Shown here: piece by piece, positions 14,426 through 21,552 of the stretch
How the letters are laid out: every line of letters starts with the position of its first letter
How positions within the stretch are numbered: position 1 is the stretch's first letter
Source: Pirellulales bacterium
GTDB taxonomy: Bacteria > Planctomycetota > Planctomycetia > Pirellulales > Thermoguttaceae
Reading direction: 5' to 3'
Length of the DNA stretch: 32,878 nt
Assembly (NCBI GenBank): GCA_016936015.1
Contig: JAFGPV010000092.1
Coordinates: forward strand, 1-32,878
Position numbers and translations under genes: made by a program
The notes under the pieces: generated by a model
Databases searched by the model: none
Seen by the model: the letters and a program-made list of their open reading frames with translations, nothing else
Told to the model about the DNA's origin: nothing

Positions 14426-14563
14426 GTGCAAATACCCACTTCACCCTATCCGTTGTAAGCGTAATGGGTTAGAATTGACAGGTTCAGGGACAGACAAAGG
14501 GTTTTATCCGTACGGGGCCGGGCGCCGCGTGCCGGGCGTCGACAAACATTTTCAGCATGTTTC

Positions 14564-16360
14564 ATGAACCAGATTCGCAACTTCTGCATTATTGCCCATA
14601 TTGATCACGGGAAATCGACCCTGGCCGATCGGTTGATCCAGGCCTGCGGCGGCGTTTCGCAGCGCGAGTTTCGGGACCAACTGCTCGACTCGATGGATAT
14701 CGAGCGCGAACGGGGGATCACGATCAAGAGCAATACGATTACGCTTACCTATCACGCTCCCGACGGGCAGGACTATCAACTGAACCTGATCGACACGCCG
14801 GGGCACGTCGATTTCTCGCACGAGGTGCGGCGCTCGCTGCTGGCGTGCGACGGGGCGCTGATCGTCATCGATGCCTCGCAGGGCGTCGAGGCGCAGACGG
14901 TCGCCAACCTCTACTTGGCGCTGGATTACCACCTGGAATTGCTGCCGATTATCAATAAAATCGATCTGCCGGCCGCCGACGTCGAGCGGGTCCGCGAAGA
15001 GATTGACGCCGAATTGGGGCTGGATCCGTTCGAGGTCATTCCCGTTTCCGCCAAAACGGGGCAGGGAGTCGATCGGGTGCTGGCGGGCATCGTCGAGAAG
15101 CTGCCTCCGCCGAAAGGCGATCCGGACGCCCCGCTGAAAGTGCTGATCTTCGACGCGCATTACGATCAGTTCCGGGGCGTCATCCTCCAGTGCCGCGTGA
15201 TGGAGGGGACGCTCAAGCCGGGGGACGTCGTCCACTGTATGCACAGAGATTGCGACTATACGGTGGAGGAGTTGGGCATCCATCAGTTGAAGCTCGTACC
15301 CAGGCAGCGGCTCAGCGCCGGCGAGGTGGGCTATATCATTGCCGGAATCAAGAGCGTCCAGGACGTCGAGGTGGGCGACACGATCACGCTTCGCGAACGC
15401 CCGGCGGCCGAACCGATTCCCGGCTATAAGAAGGCCAAGCAGGTCGTATTTTCGTCGATCTATCCGATGAACGCCGACGAGTACAAGGATCTGAGCAAGG
15501 CGATGGACAAACTGGCGCTGAACGACGCGGCGCTGACCTACGAAAAAGACAATTCCGCGGCGCTCGGTTTCGGCTATCGGTGCGGGTTCCTGGGCCTGCT
15601 GCATTTGGACGTGGTCCAGGAGCGTTTACAGCGGGAATTCGACCTGGGACTGGTCATCTCGGCCCCGTCGGTGCAGTACCACGTGACCTTGAAAGACGGC
15701 ACGATCCTAGAGGTGGACAATCCGAGCCAATGGCCCGATCCGATGAAAATCGCCTCGGTCGGCGAGCCTTACATCCGCGCGTCGATCTACACGCCCGAGG
15801 AATACGTCGGCCCGGTCATGGAACTGTGCCGCGAGTATCGTTCGGACAGCCAGAAGATGAATTATCTCTCCGTGGGCCGGGTCGAAGTGGTCAGCGAAAT
15901 GCCGTTGGCCGAGGTGCTCTTCGAATTTTACGGCAAGCTGAAAACGATCACCCGCGGTTACGGATCGTTCGACTACGAGGCCATCGAATATCGCGAAACC
16001 GATATTGCGAAGGTCGAAATCCTGATCAACGGGGAACCGGTCGATACGCTGGCCTACCTGGTTCATCGCGACAAAGCCCGCGCCCGGGCGCTGCACTACT
16101 GCGAGCGTCTGGCCGAAGCGATTCCCCGGCACCAGTTCAAGATCCCGGTCCAGGGCGCCATCGGCGGCAAGATCATTGCCCGCACGACGATCCAGGCCTA
16201 TCGCAAAGACGTGACGGCCAAGTGCTACGGCGGCGACGTGACGCGGAAGAAAAAACTCCTCGAGAAGCAGAAGAAAGGCAAGGCCCGGATGAAACAGGTC
16301 GGCCAGGTTCAGATCCCGCAAAAGGCGTTTATCGCGGTTCTGGCGGAGGATCGGAAGTAG
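14564..16360 (+). CDS. lepA: translation elongation factor 4
   Basis: 598 residues, the standard length. GTPase motifs are all present: AHIDHGKSTLADRL (11-24), the switch I region with RERGITIKSNT, LIDTPGHVDFSHE, and NKIDLPAAD. The C-terminal LepA-specific domain ends with GGDVTRKKKLLEKQKKGKAR then a PQKAFIAVL tail. LepA is a ribosome-binding GTPase that influences translocation and ribosome assembly under stress. It follows a long repeat-bearing spacer on the same strand; the next gene starts 74 bases downstream. No clear promoter was found. Confidence 0.98.
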   Translation: MNQIRNFCIIAHIDHGKSTLADRLIQACGGVSQREFRDQLLDSMDIERERGITIKSNTITLTYHAPDGQDYQLNLIDTPGHVDFSHEVRRSLLACDGALIVIDASQGVEAQTVANLYLALDYHLELLPIINKIDLPAADVERVREEIDAELGLDPFEVIPVSAKTGQGVDRVLAGIVEKLPPPKGDPDAPLKVLIFDAHYDQFRGVILQCRVMEGTLKPGDVVHCMHRDCDYTVEELGIHQLKLVPRQRLSAGEVGYIIAGIKSVQDVEVGDTITLRERPAAEPIPGYKKAKQVVFSSIYPMNADEYKDLSKAMDKLALNDAALTYEKDNSAALGFGYRCGFLGLLHLDVVQERLQREFDLGLVISAPSVQYHVTLKDGTILEVDNPSQWPDPMKIASVGEPYIRASIYTPEEYVGPVMELCREYRSDSQKMNYLSVGRVEVVSEMPLAEVLFEFYGKLKTITRGYGSFDYEAIEYRETDIAKVEILINGEPVDTLAYLVHRDKARARALHYCERLAEAIPRHQFKIPVQGAIGGKIIARTTIQAYRKDVTAKCYGGDVTRKKKLLEKQKKGKARMKQVGQVQIPQKAFIAVLAEDRK

Positions 16361-16434
16361 CGTGTCTCGTCTGCCGTCTTCCTAGGTGACAGAGGAATGC
16401 GGGTTGCAGGTCATGGCCGTGCCGGGTATCTTTA

Positions 16435-16626
16435 ATGAATATGGACTTCACGACTGAAGATCGTCGCCCGTCGCGAGATACTGCCCGTTTGACGCCGCGC
16501 GCGCGGTTGGAGCGTTTTGCCGCGTTGCAGAGACGGGCGATGCAACTGCTTGCCGCGTCGCCCGAAGGCTACCGGCACTATTGGGAGCGCAACCTCCGCC
16601 AGCGCAGTATTCATGCCAAGTACTGA
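16435..16626 (+). CDS. small protein paired with a nucleotidyltransferase
   Basis: 63 residues from ATG 16435 (an alternative ATG is at 16441). The body RLTPRARLERFAALQRRAMQ followed by LLAASPEGYRHYWERNLRQR is an amphipathic helix and a conserved-looking SPEGYRHxxxRNL motif. I believe similar small proteins are found immediately upstream of AbiEii-like nucleotidyltransferases in other bacteria, but I cannot search. Its last 14 bases overlap the start of the next gene, which suggests translational coupling. The pair resembles a toxin-antitoxin arrangement; that is inference. Confidence 0.7.
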   Translation: MNMDFTTEDRRPSRDTARLTPRARLERFAALQRRAMQLLAASPEGYRHYWERNLRQRSIHAKY

Positions 16627-17095
16627 CGACCCCTTGACCGTCTTCCAGCTTCTGGCTCGCGCCGGTGTGCCCTTGGTCATCATTGGCGGACACGCCGTCA
16701 ACTTTCATGGTTACGTACGCGCCACGGAGGACGCCGATCTCATTTTCGAGCGCACTCCGGCCTCGGAGGCGGTCCTCCTGGAGGTCCTCGAATCGATCCA
16801 CGCCTGCTGGATCAGCGACGAGCGCGACCCGGCCACCGGCCTGGAAAGACTCATCCCGGTTTCTCCGTCTTACATCCGCGGCCAACACTTGATGATGCTG
16901 ACCACGGATCTCGGTTTTCTCGATCTCTACGACTACATCCCCGGTTTCCCGGATCGGCCGGTCGCCGAAGTTTTTTCCGACAGCGTCGAGTTGGACAACC
17001 TGCGGTTTGTTTCCCTGCACTGGCTGCGCCAAATGAAGCAGGCCGCCGGCCGCCATAAAGACTTCGACGACTTGGAGCATCTTCCCGCTTCCTGA
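16613..17095 (+). CDS. nucleotidyltransferase-fold protein (AbiEii/MNT-like)
   Basis: 160 residues from ATG 16613. The N-terminus has the minimal nucleotidyltransferase signature: VPLVIIGGHAVNFHGYVRAT followed by EDADLI, with GG at 25-26 and the metal-binding Asp40-x-Asp42. The remainder matches the general shape of this group (SVELDNLRFVSLHWLRQMK, then GRHKDFDDLEHL, in which Lys and Asp are typical). Proteins of this fold transfer nucleotides to small molecules, tRNA or partner proteins, and several are toxins or antitoxins. The start overlaps the end of the 63-residue gene by 14 bases. The frame extends upstream of 16613 only as a shadow of that gene. Confidence 0.8.
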   Translation: MPSTDDPLTVFQLLARAGVPLVIIGGHAVNFHGYVRATEDADLIFERTPASEAVLLEVLESIHACWISDERDPATGLERLIPVSPSYIRGQHLMMLTTDLGFLDLYDYIPGFPDRPVAEVFSDSVELDNLRFVSLHWLRQMKQAAGRHKDFDDLEHLPAS

Positions 17096-17144
17096 TGCAA
17101 GTCGCGCACTCCTATCGCGTGTCGCATAGCGGCACGGCTGTTAG

Positions 17145-17211
17145 GTAGGGTGCGTGAAACTCGCCGTTTGCAGATTGGGTTGATTTGATTGGTGCGTTTC
17201 ACGCACCCTAC
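17145..17211. repeat. GTAGGGTGCGTGAAAC palindromic element, copy 2
   Basis: The perfect 16-bp arms GTAGGGTGCGTGAAAC (17145-17160) and GTTTCACGCACCCTAC (17196-17211) enclose a 35-base loop. The element ends seven bases before the first possible hemW start, so it occupies the position of the hemW leader. Copy 1 is at 14245-14302. Confidence 0.9.
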
Positions 17212-17218
17212 ATGAACA

Positions 17219-18355
17219 ATGATCATGCCGGAACCTTCACAATCCCCGATCGGCCTTTACGTGCATGTGCCGTTTTGCGTGAGCAAGTGCGCGTATTGCG
17301 ATTTTGCATCGTACGCGGGGCGGGAGGCGGATGTGGCGGGGTACGTGGAGGCCGTGGTTCGGGAGATCACACGGCGAAGCGAGGAAACGAGGCATCCTAG
17401 GGCGGATACGATTTTCTTGGGCGGGGGGACGCCCTCGCTGCTGAGCGAGTTGCAGGTGGCGAGGATCCTTGAGGCCCTGTTTGAGGCGTTCGCGATTGAA
17501 GAGGAGGCCGAGATTACGTGCGAATGCAATCCGGGGACGCTTTCGAAGCGCTTGGCGGAGACGATGCGCAAAGCGGGGGTTAATCGACTGTCGTTGGGGG
17601 CGCAGGCGAGACAGGAGCGTTTGTTGCGGCTCTTGGGCAGGATCCACGATTGGGAGCAGGTGGTCGATTCGGTGGAGATTGCGCGCCGGGCGGGATTTGA
17701 GAATATCAACCTGGACCTGATGTTCGGGCTGCCGACGCAAACGGCGGCCGATCTGCGGGAAACGGTCGAGGCGGCGATGGAGCTTCGGCCGACGCACGTC
17801 TCGTGTTATGGGTTGATTGTCGAGGAAGGGACGCCCATGCACCGGGACATCACGGCGGGAAAGTTGGCGCTGCCGGAGGAGGAAGTCGAGCGGGAGATGT
17901 ACGAGACGGCGCGGCAGACGCTCGCGGAGCACGGCTTGCATCAATACGAAATCAGCAATTTTGCCCGCGAAGGGCGCCAGTGCCGGCATAATATCGGCTG
18001 CTGGACGCGCGTGCCGTACCTGGGCTTCGGCTGCGCGGCACACAGCTTTTTCGGGGAGTGCCGTACAATGAATCCGACCACGCTTGACGCCTACTTGGCG
18101 GGCGAAGAACCGAAGACGGAGCCGATCTCCAAAGAAGAAGCCCGGTTTGAGAGCCTGATGCTGGGCCTGCGGATGACGCGCGGCGTGAAGGATGAGGATT
18201 TTACGCGCATGCACGGGATGAGTATCCGTAAGGCGTTCGGCGAAAAACTGGATCAACCGATCCGCGACGGGCTGCTCGAGTGGCACGAAGGCGCTTTACG
18301 GCTGACGCGCCTCGGTATGGATCTGCAAAACAGCGTACTGGTTGATCTGATGTGA
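17219..18355 (+). CDS. hemW: HemW-like radical SAM protein (heme chaperone, formerly coproporphyrinogen III oxidase-like)
   Basis: 378 residues from ATG 17219; ATG 17225 is an equally plausible start. The radical SAM cluster motif is CVSKCAYC (Cys20, Cys24, Cys27) after GLYVHVPF. GGGTPSLL, ECNPGT, NLDLMFGLPTQT and HQYEISNFAREGRQCRHN are typical of HemW. The C-terminal winged-helix domain (from about 300) is present, with GLRMTRGVKDEDF. HemW binds heme and an iron-sulfur cluster and delivers heme to membrane targets; earlier it was annotated as oxygen-independent coproporphyrinogen oxidase. It converges on pyrD with a 48-base gap. The palindromic repeat just upstream may affect its translation. 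Confidence 0.92.
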   Translation: MIMPEPSQSPIGLYVHVPFCVSKCAYCDFASYAGREADVAGYVEAVVREITRRSEETRHPRADTIFLGGGTPSLLSELQVARILEALFEAFAIEEEAEITCECNPGTLSKRLAETMRKAGVNRLSLGAQARQERLLRLLGRIHDWEQVVDSVEIARRAGFENINLDLMFGLPTQTAADLRETVEAAMELRPTHVSCYGLIVEEGTPMHRDITAGKLALPEEEVEREMYETARQTLAEHGLHQYEISNFAREGRQCRHNIGCWTRVPYLGFGCAAHSFFGECRTMNPTTLDAYLAGEEPKTEPISKEEARFESLMLGLRMTRGVKDEDFTRMHGMSIRKAFGEKLDQPIRDGLLEWHEGALRLTRLGMDLQNSVLVDLM

Positions 18356-18377
18356 TCTCTCAGAATGACGAATAGCC

Positions 18378-18404
18378 ATGCTCGACCGCCAGCGGTTTGA
18401 GCAT
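18378..18404. terminator. possible hairpin between hemW and pyrD
   Basis: ATGCTC and GAGCAT plus the inner ACCGC / GCGGT can pair across the short gap between the two converging stops. There is no T-run, so it is at best a weak terminator. Confidence 0.3.
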
Positions 18405-19324
18405 CAGATTTGCAGCGTGCCGACGACGTCTTGAACCTTTCCCGCTCCGAGTTCGGCCAGGGCGGCGGGCAGCGTGTCGAGGATTTGGAGGGTGCAGGTG
18501 GGGGAATAGAAGTTGGCGGTGCCGATCTGGACGGCCGTGGCGCCGGCAACGAGGAATTCCATCACGTCGTCGATGGTGGCGATGCCGCCGATGCCGACGA
18601 CGGGGATCTGGACGGCCCGGGCGGCTTGATAGACCATCCGCAGGGCGATGGGCTTGATGGCCGGGCCGCTCAGTCCACCCAGGACGTTGCCGAGGATCGG
18701 GCGGCGGGTGCGCCAGTTGACGGCCAGGCCGAGGCAGGTGTTGATCAGTGAGACGGCGTCGGCGCCGCCCTGTTCGGCCCCTTTGGCGATCTCGGCGACG
18801 TTGGTGACGTTGGGCGTGAGCTTGGCGAGGATCGGCAGCGTACAAGCCATACGGACGCCGGCGACGACCTTTTCGCAGGCCTTCGGGTCGATGCCAAAAT
18901 CGACCCCGCCGCTGACGTTGGGGCAGGAGACGTTTAGTTCCAGGGCGGAGACGCCGGGGACGCCTTCCAGCCGGGCGGCCAGATCGACGAACTCTTGGTG
19001 GTTCTTGCCCGCGATGCTGACGACGATGGCCGTTCCGAGTGAGGCGAGGTAGGGCATCTGCTTTTGGATAAAGACCTCGATGCCGTCGTTGTCCAGTCCG
19101 ATGGAGTTGAGCATCCCGGCGGCGGTTTCGCAGGTTCGCGGAGGCGGGTTGCCGGGTCGGGGCAGCAGGGTGACCGTCTTGGGGAGGATTCCGCCGAGGC
19201 GTTTCAGATCGACCCAGGACGCCATCTCCCGGGCGTATCCGAAGGTCCCCGAGGCGACCAGGATCGGATTGGCCAGGCGGAGCCGGCCAAGCTGAACGGC
19301 TAAGGAGATGGAGGAATGAGACAC
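18404..19324 (-). CDS. pyrD: dihydroorotate dehydrogenase (class 1B-like)
   Basis: 306 residues. It begins with [14 protein letters not shown], has NSIGLDNDG, the catalytic loop [10 protein letters not shown] with Cys134 (a cysteine base is the class 1 hallmark), [16 protein letters not shown] and the FMN phosphate-binding [20 protein letters not shown]. It oxidises dihydroorotate to orotate in pyrimidine synthesis, in the cytoplasm. Class 1B enzymes need a PyrK partner; no pyrK is in this window, so the subclass rests on sequence feel only. A degenerate copy of an internal segment lies at 14340-14425. Confidence 0.93.
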   Translation of the reverse strand: MSHSSISLAVQLGRLRLANPILVASGTFGYAREMASWVDLKRLGGILPKTVTLLPRPGNPPPRTCETAAGMLNSIGLDNDGIEVFIQKQMPYLASLGTAIVVSIAGKNHQEFVDLAARLEGVPGVSALELNVSCPNVSGGVDFGIDPKACEKVVAGVRMACTLPILAKLTPNVTNVAEIAKGAEQGGADAVSLINTCLGLAVNWRTRRPILGNVLGGLSGPAIKPIALRMVYQAARAVQIPVVGIGGIATIDDVMEFLVAGATAVQIGTANFYSPTCTLQILDTLPAALAELGAGKVQDVVGTLQI

Positions 19325-19420
19325 GGCTTATACGGAGCGGGCGGCGGAGTTTGACGGAAGGACTGGAAGCAACCAGTGTACCCGGCGGAGCGGCCGGGTG
19401 TCAATTTTCCAAAAATAAAA

Positions 19421-19482
19421 GCCGGCGGAGTTGCCCGGCGCGGTCTGCTCCAACCGCTTTTTGCGCAGGCAACTCCGTCGGC
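19421..19482 (-). terminator. intrinsic terminator of the small lipoprotein gene
   Basis: On the minus strand, GCCGACGGAGTTGCC (19468-19482) pairs with GGCAACTCCGCCGGC (19421-19435) with one mismatch and a 32-base loop, followed by TTTTATTTTTGG. It lies 29 bases after the lipoprotein stop. The 15-bp stem with a long loop is unusual and may itself be a captured repeat. Confidence 0.75.
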
Positions 19483-19511
19483 GGATGATTCCGCAGACGA
19501 TCACCCCGGGA

Positions 19512-19730
19512 TTACATAATCCCGCCGTGAGTGCGATAAGGAGTGATGTGGCTGGGTTGATCGAGGAACCAGAACCGTTCCCATTCGTCCAGGAGCAGGC
19601 GCAGGTTCTCCGACGTGTACAGCAATTCGTCCGTCCGGCGGACCGGATCTCCCGAATAGGCCGGTATCACGCAACCGCTCAAGGCGGCCAGCAACAGGCT
19701 GCACGCCACTCCAAAGAGCAGTTTCCGCAT
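19512..19730 (-). CDS. very small lipoprotein
   Basis: 72 residues. The signal peptide MRKLLFGVACSLLLAALSGC ends in a lipobox (LSGC, Cys20), so the mature protein would be a 53-residue membrane-tethered peptide. The tail FWFLDQPSHITPYRTHGGIM is distinctive, and I associate it with a small protein seen in Planctomycetota; the function is unknown. GGAGG lies eight bases before the ATG, and the terminator at 19421-19482 follows. It is flanked by pyrD and an HU gene on the same strand, but the long gaps suggest its own transcription unit. Confidence 0.8.
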   Translation of the reverse strand: MRKLLFGVACSLLLAALSGCVIPAYSGDPVRRTDELLYTSENLRLLLDEWERFWFLDQPSHITPYRTHGGIM

Positions 19731-20141
19731 AACTCATTCCTCCATGAATAAATCTTTCAGTCAACATCCGGCGAGGATCGCCGCTATTGACTTAAGGTGA
19801 CTTCGTTACTTAGTGCGAGTCGCACTTCCCTGTAGCGTACCTGGCGGAGTATTTTCCGCATTTTCTCAGCGAAATGACGCTACACGGAGATGTGATGCGC
19901 TCTCGCCGGCGGCCGGGCGCCGACGAGCGAGGCCTGAACGGCCGCTCGCGGCGGTCTGCCGTCGGTTGTTTCCAAGGAGATTAAAGAGAATTCCTCCGAC
20001 AGGAGGACTTCTTTTCCCGAAGGGGCGGTTTCCGGTGGATTGAAAAGTGATTGAGGGAGAGGAGGAGCCGGGTATGGGGGGGAGGATCTCGGGACGACGA
20101 GCCACCGGTGTTACTCGTGGGGGAGGGAAATTTCCGGTATT
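19731..20141. other. gene-free spacer with short palindromes
   Basis: No gene seen. AGTGCGA-G-TCGCACT lies at about 19813-19827, and TGTAGCGT (19831-19838) pairs with ACGCTACA (19877-19884) around an inner GCGGA/TCCGC hairpin, probably a dispersed palindromic element. The rest is short non-coding frames downstream of the HU gene. Confidence 0.5.
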
Positions 20142-20528
20142 TCAGGAAGCTTCCGGACCCTCGGCGGCATAAGTCGTTGCCGATTGGGCGGTTGGGGCGA
20201 CGGACTGAGACGAGGCGTGGCCCTGGGACCGGAGTTGGGCCGCTTGACGTTCCAACTCGCGGACGCGATCTTCCATCTCTTTTCCCGGCTTGAACGTAAC
20301 CACAAACTTCTCCGGGACAAAGACTTTCTCGTTCGTACGGGGATTTCTGGCCTTCCGTGGAGCACGGCGTTTGACTTCGAAAACCCCAAAATTCCGCAAC
20401 TCGATCCGCCGCTCCTCGACCAAGGCGTTTACGATCGCATCGAAGGTCTTTTGAACGATCTCCTTGGTTTGGAGCTGAGTCAGTCCGATTTCTTCCGAAA
20501 TAGTCCGAACGATTTCTTTTTTTGTCAC
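20142..20528 (-). CDS. HU/IHF-family DNA-binding protein with extended C-terminus
   Basis: 128 residues from the GTG at 20528, chosen because the HU fold begins at [20 protein letters not shown] and AAAGGAG sits nine bases upstream; an ATG at 20552 would add eight unlikely residues and overlap that ribosome binding site. The core (about 1-90) includes [29 protein letters not shown] and VTFKPGKEM, typical of HU-type proteins, which bend and compact DNA as dimers. The tail (about 92-128) is Gln/Ser/Ala-rich and absent from ordinary 90-residue HU; its role is unknown. A strong sigma-70-type promoter lies about 80-105 bases upstream. Confidence 0.93.
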   Translation of the reverse strand: MTKKEIVRTISEEIGLTQLQTKEIVQKTFDAIVNALVEERRIELRNFGVFEVKRRAPRKARNPRTNEKVFVPEKFVVTFKPGKEMEDRVRELERQAAQLRSQGHASSQSVAPTAQSATTYAAEGPEAS

Positions 20529-20604
20529 GACTCGGTTCTCCTTTGAGAGCAATTTGCTCTAAGCCCAATCCCTTGAGGACTTAAGTTACCCTGCTGCTGC
20601 TCCA

Positions 20605-20633
20605 AGTGTAGGTGTCGCAATGAGTAATGTCAA
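20605..20633 (-). promoter_or_regulatory. sigma-70-type promoter for the HU gene
   Basis: On the minus strand TTGACA (20628-20633), a 17-base spacer and TACACT (20605-20610). Transcription would start near 20598, giving a leader of about 70 bases. Confidence 0.75.
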
Positions 20634-21091
20634 GTGCAATGCGACACAAGCCGAGCATATTTCACACCGGGGCGACCGGTGAGCAGCCAAATTACCCGAT
20701 CCGGAGAATTTGGTCTCCTTGAAACGCAACTACTTATTTTCAAAGAACTTAGCTGATGATATGCGTAACAGGCAATCCTCGTTTTCCATAAGTATTCATA
20801 AAATAAAGACTTAAGGATTTTCTCTCATTCTGAGGGGTTCCCTGCAAATCAATGCGCAACACCATCAGACCCTGTTTTGGGCTGACTCTCTGTATCGGCT
20901 TCTTGACCGGAAAAATCCAACTTAGTGGAAAAATCCTCAAAATCGGCAAACTTTCATTCGGGACCTCCGATTTCTCAGAGGGTGCCGTGGAAACCTCTCT
21001 CAGAGAGAGTTGGTCGTCCTGACGGGCACCATCGACAGATGGTCGGTGAAGGATCTCCGTTGCGCAAGGCCTTCGCTCCGCTCGGGGTGAC
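20634..21091. other. gene-free spacer upstream of the HU promoter
   Basis: I see no gene. A TTCGCTCCGCTCGGGGTGAC segment near 21068-21090, adjoining the end of the YkgJ-type gene, looks like another dispersed repeat type. Short open frames on the minus strand are continuations or shadows. Confidence 0.5.
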
Positions 21092-21511
21092 TTAGACGGT
21101 CTTTTTCCGTCTTTGGCTTTCGATTTTACGGCAGGAAAAAAGCGGCCCTCGATTACAGCCCGGACAGTGGGCGCTGAGTTCTTTCCAGGCTTTTTCCGAC
21201 CGGAGATTGGAAGTCCAGAAGGGGAAGGTGCGGCATTGGAGCGGTCGGGCTTCATAGACGCGGCAGTTGCGTTGTTTGCCCGAGAAAAAGATGCAATCGC
21301 CGTTGGGACGCTCGATCAGACTTTTACGGACGCCGACGCGGCGGACAAAATGCTCTTCAAAGACGGAGATTGTGATCCCCAACGCCTCGGCCATCGTCTG
21401 GATTTCCTTTTTATTGACCCAGACGTAGCCCGGCGCCCCGGTGCAGCAGTCGCCGCAGCCGGTGCATTGGAACTTCAATCCGCGATGATACCAGGGGAGG
21501 GGATTGCCCAT
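21092..21511 (-). CDS. YkgJ-family cysteine-cluster protein (putative metal-binding)
   Basis: 139 residues from the ATG at 21511; a TTG at 21541 is a less likely start. The pattern FQCTGCGDCCTGAPGYVWV near the N-terminus, then NCRVYEARPLQCRTFPFW and a final CPGC is that of the YkgJ/CxxCxxCC family, thought to chelate zinc or iron. Its cellular role is poorly known. The gene follows the alpha-galactosidase-like gene with a 41-base gap on the same strand, so the two are likely co-transcribed, though a functional link is not apparent. The last 20 residues are basic. Confidence 0.88.
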   Translation of the reverse strand: MGNPLPWYHRGLKFQCTGCGDCCTGAPGYVWVNKKEIQTMAEALGITISVFEEHFVRRVGVRKSLIERPNGDCIFFSGKQRNCRVYEARPLQCRTFPFWTSNLRSEKAWKELSAHCPGCNRGPLFSCRKIESQRRKKTV

Positions 21512-21552
21512 CGTTGATTTATTACGAGGCGTGGGGGGCAATTTCTGATGCC

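Larger units (their letters stand above)
13968..14563. other. spacer upstream of lepA made of repeats and a gene relic
   Basis: No intact gene. From left to right: an AT-rich segment (ATTTCAAATTTCAAATTG near 14005-14022), a CGCAAAGGCGCAAAGGCGCGAAG-like run at about 14188-14212, a palindromic GTAGGGTG element (14245-14302), the pyrD relic (14340-14425), and the lepA leader with an isolated TTGACA at 14475-14480 but no good -10 box. Confidence 0.6.

Noticed and set aside
14475-14480. TTGACA as a lepA promoter
   Set aside because: No acceptable -10 box at 15-19 bases, so I did not call a promoter.
14552-15604. 350-codon open frame on the minus strand opposite lepA
   Set aside because: lepA is unambiguous on the plus strand; the antisense frame has only shadow composition.
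18404-18845. Second gene on the minus strand within pyrD (frame ending at 18360)
   Set aside because: Arg/Pro/His-rich shadow frame of pyrD.
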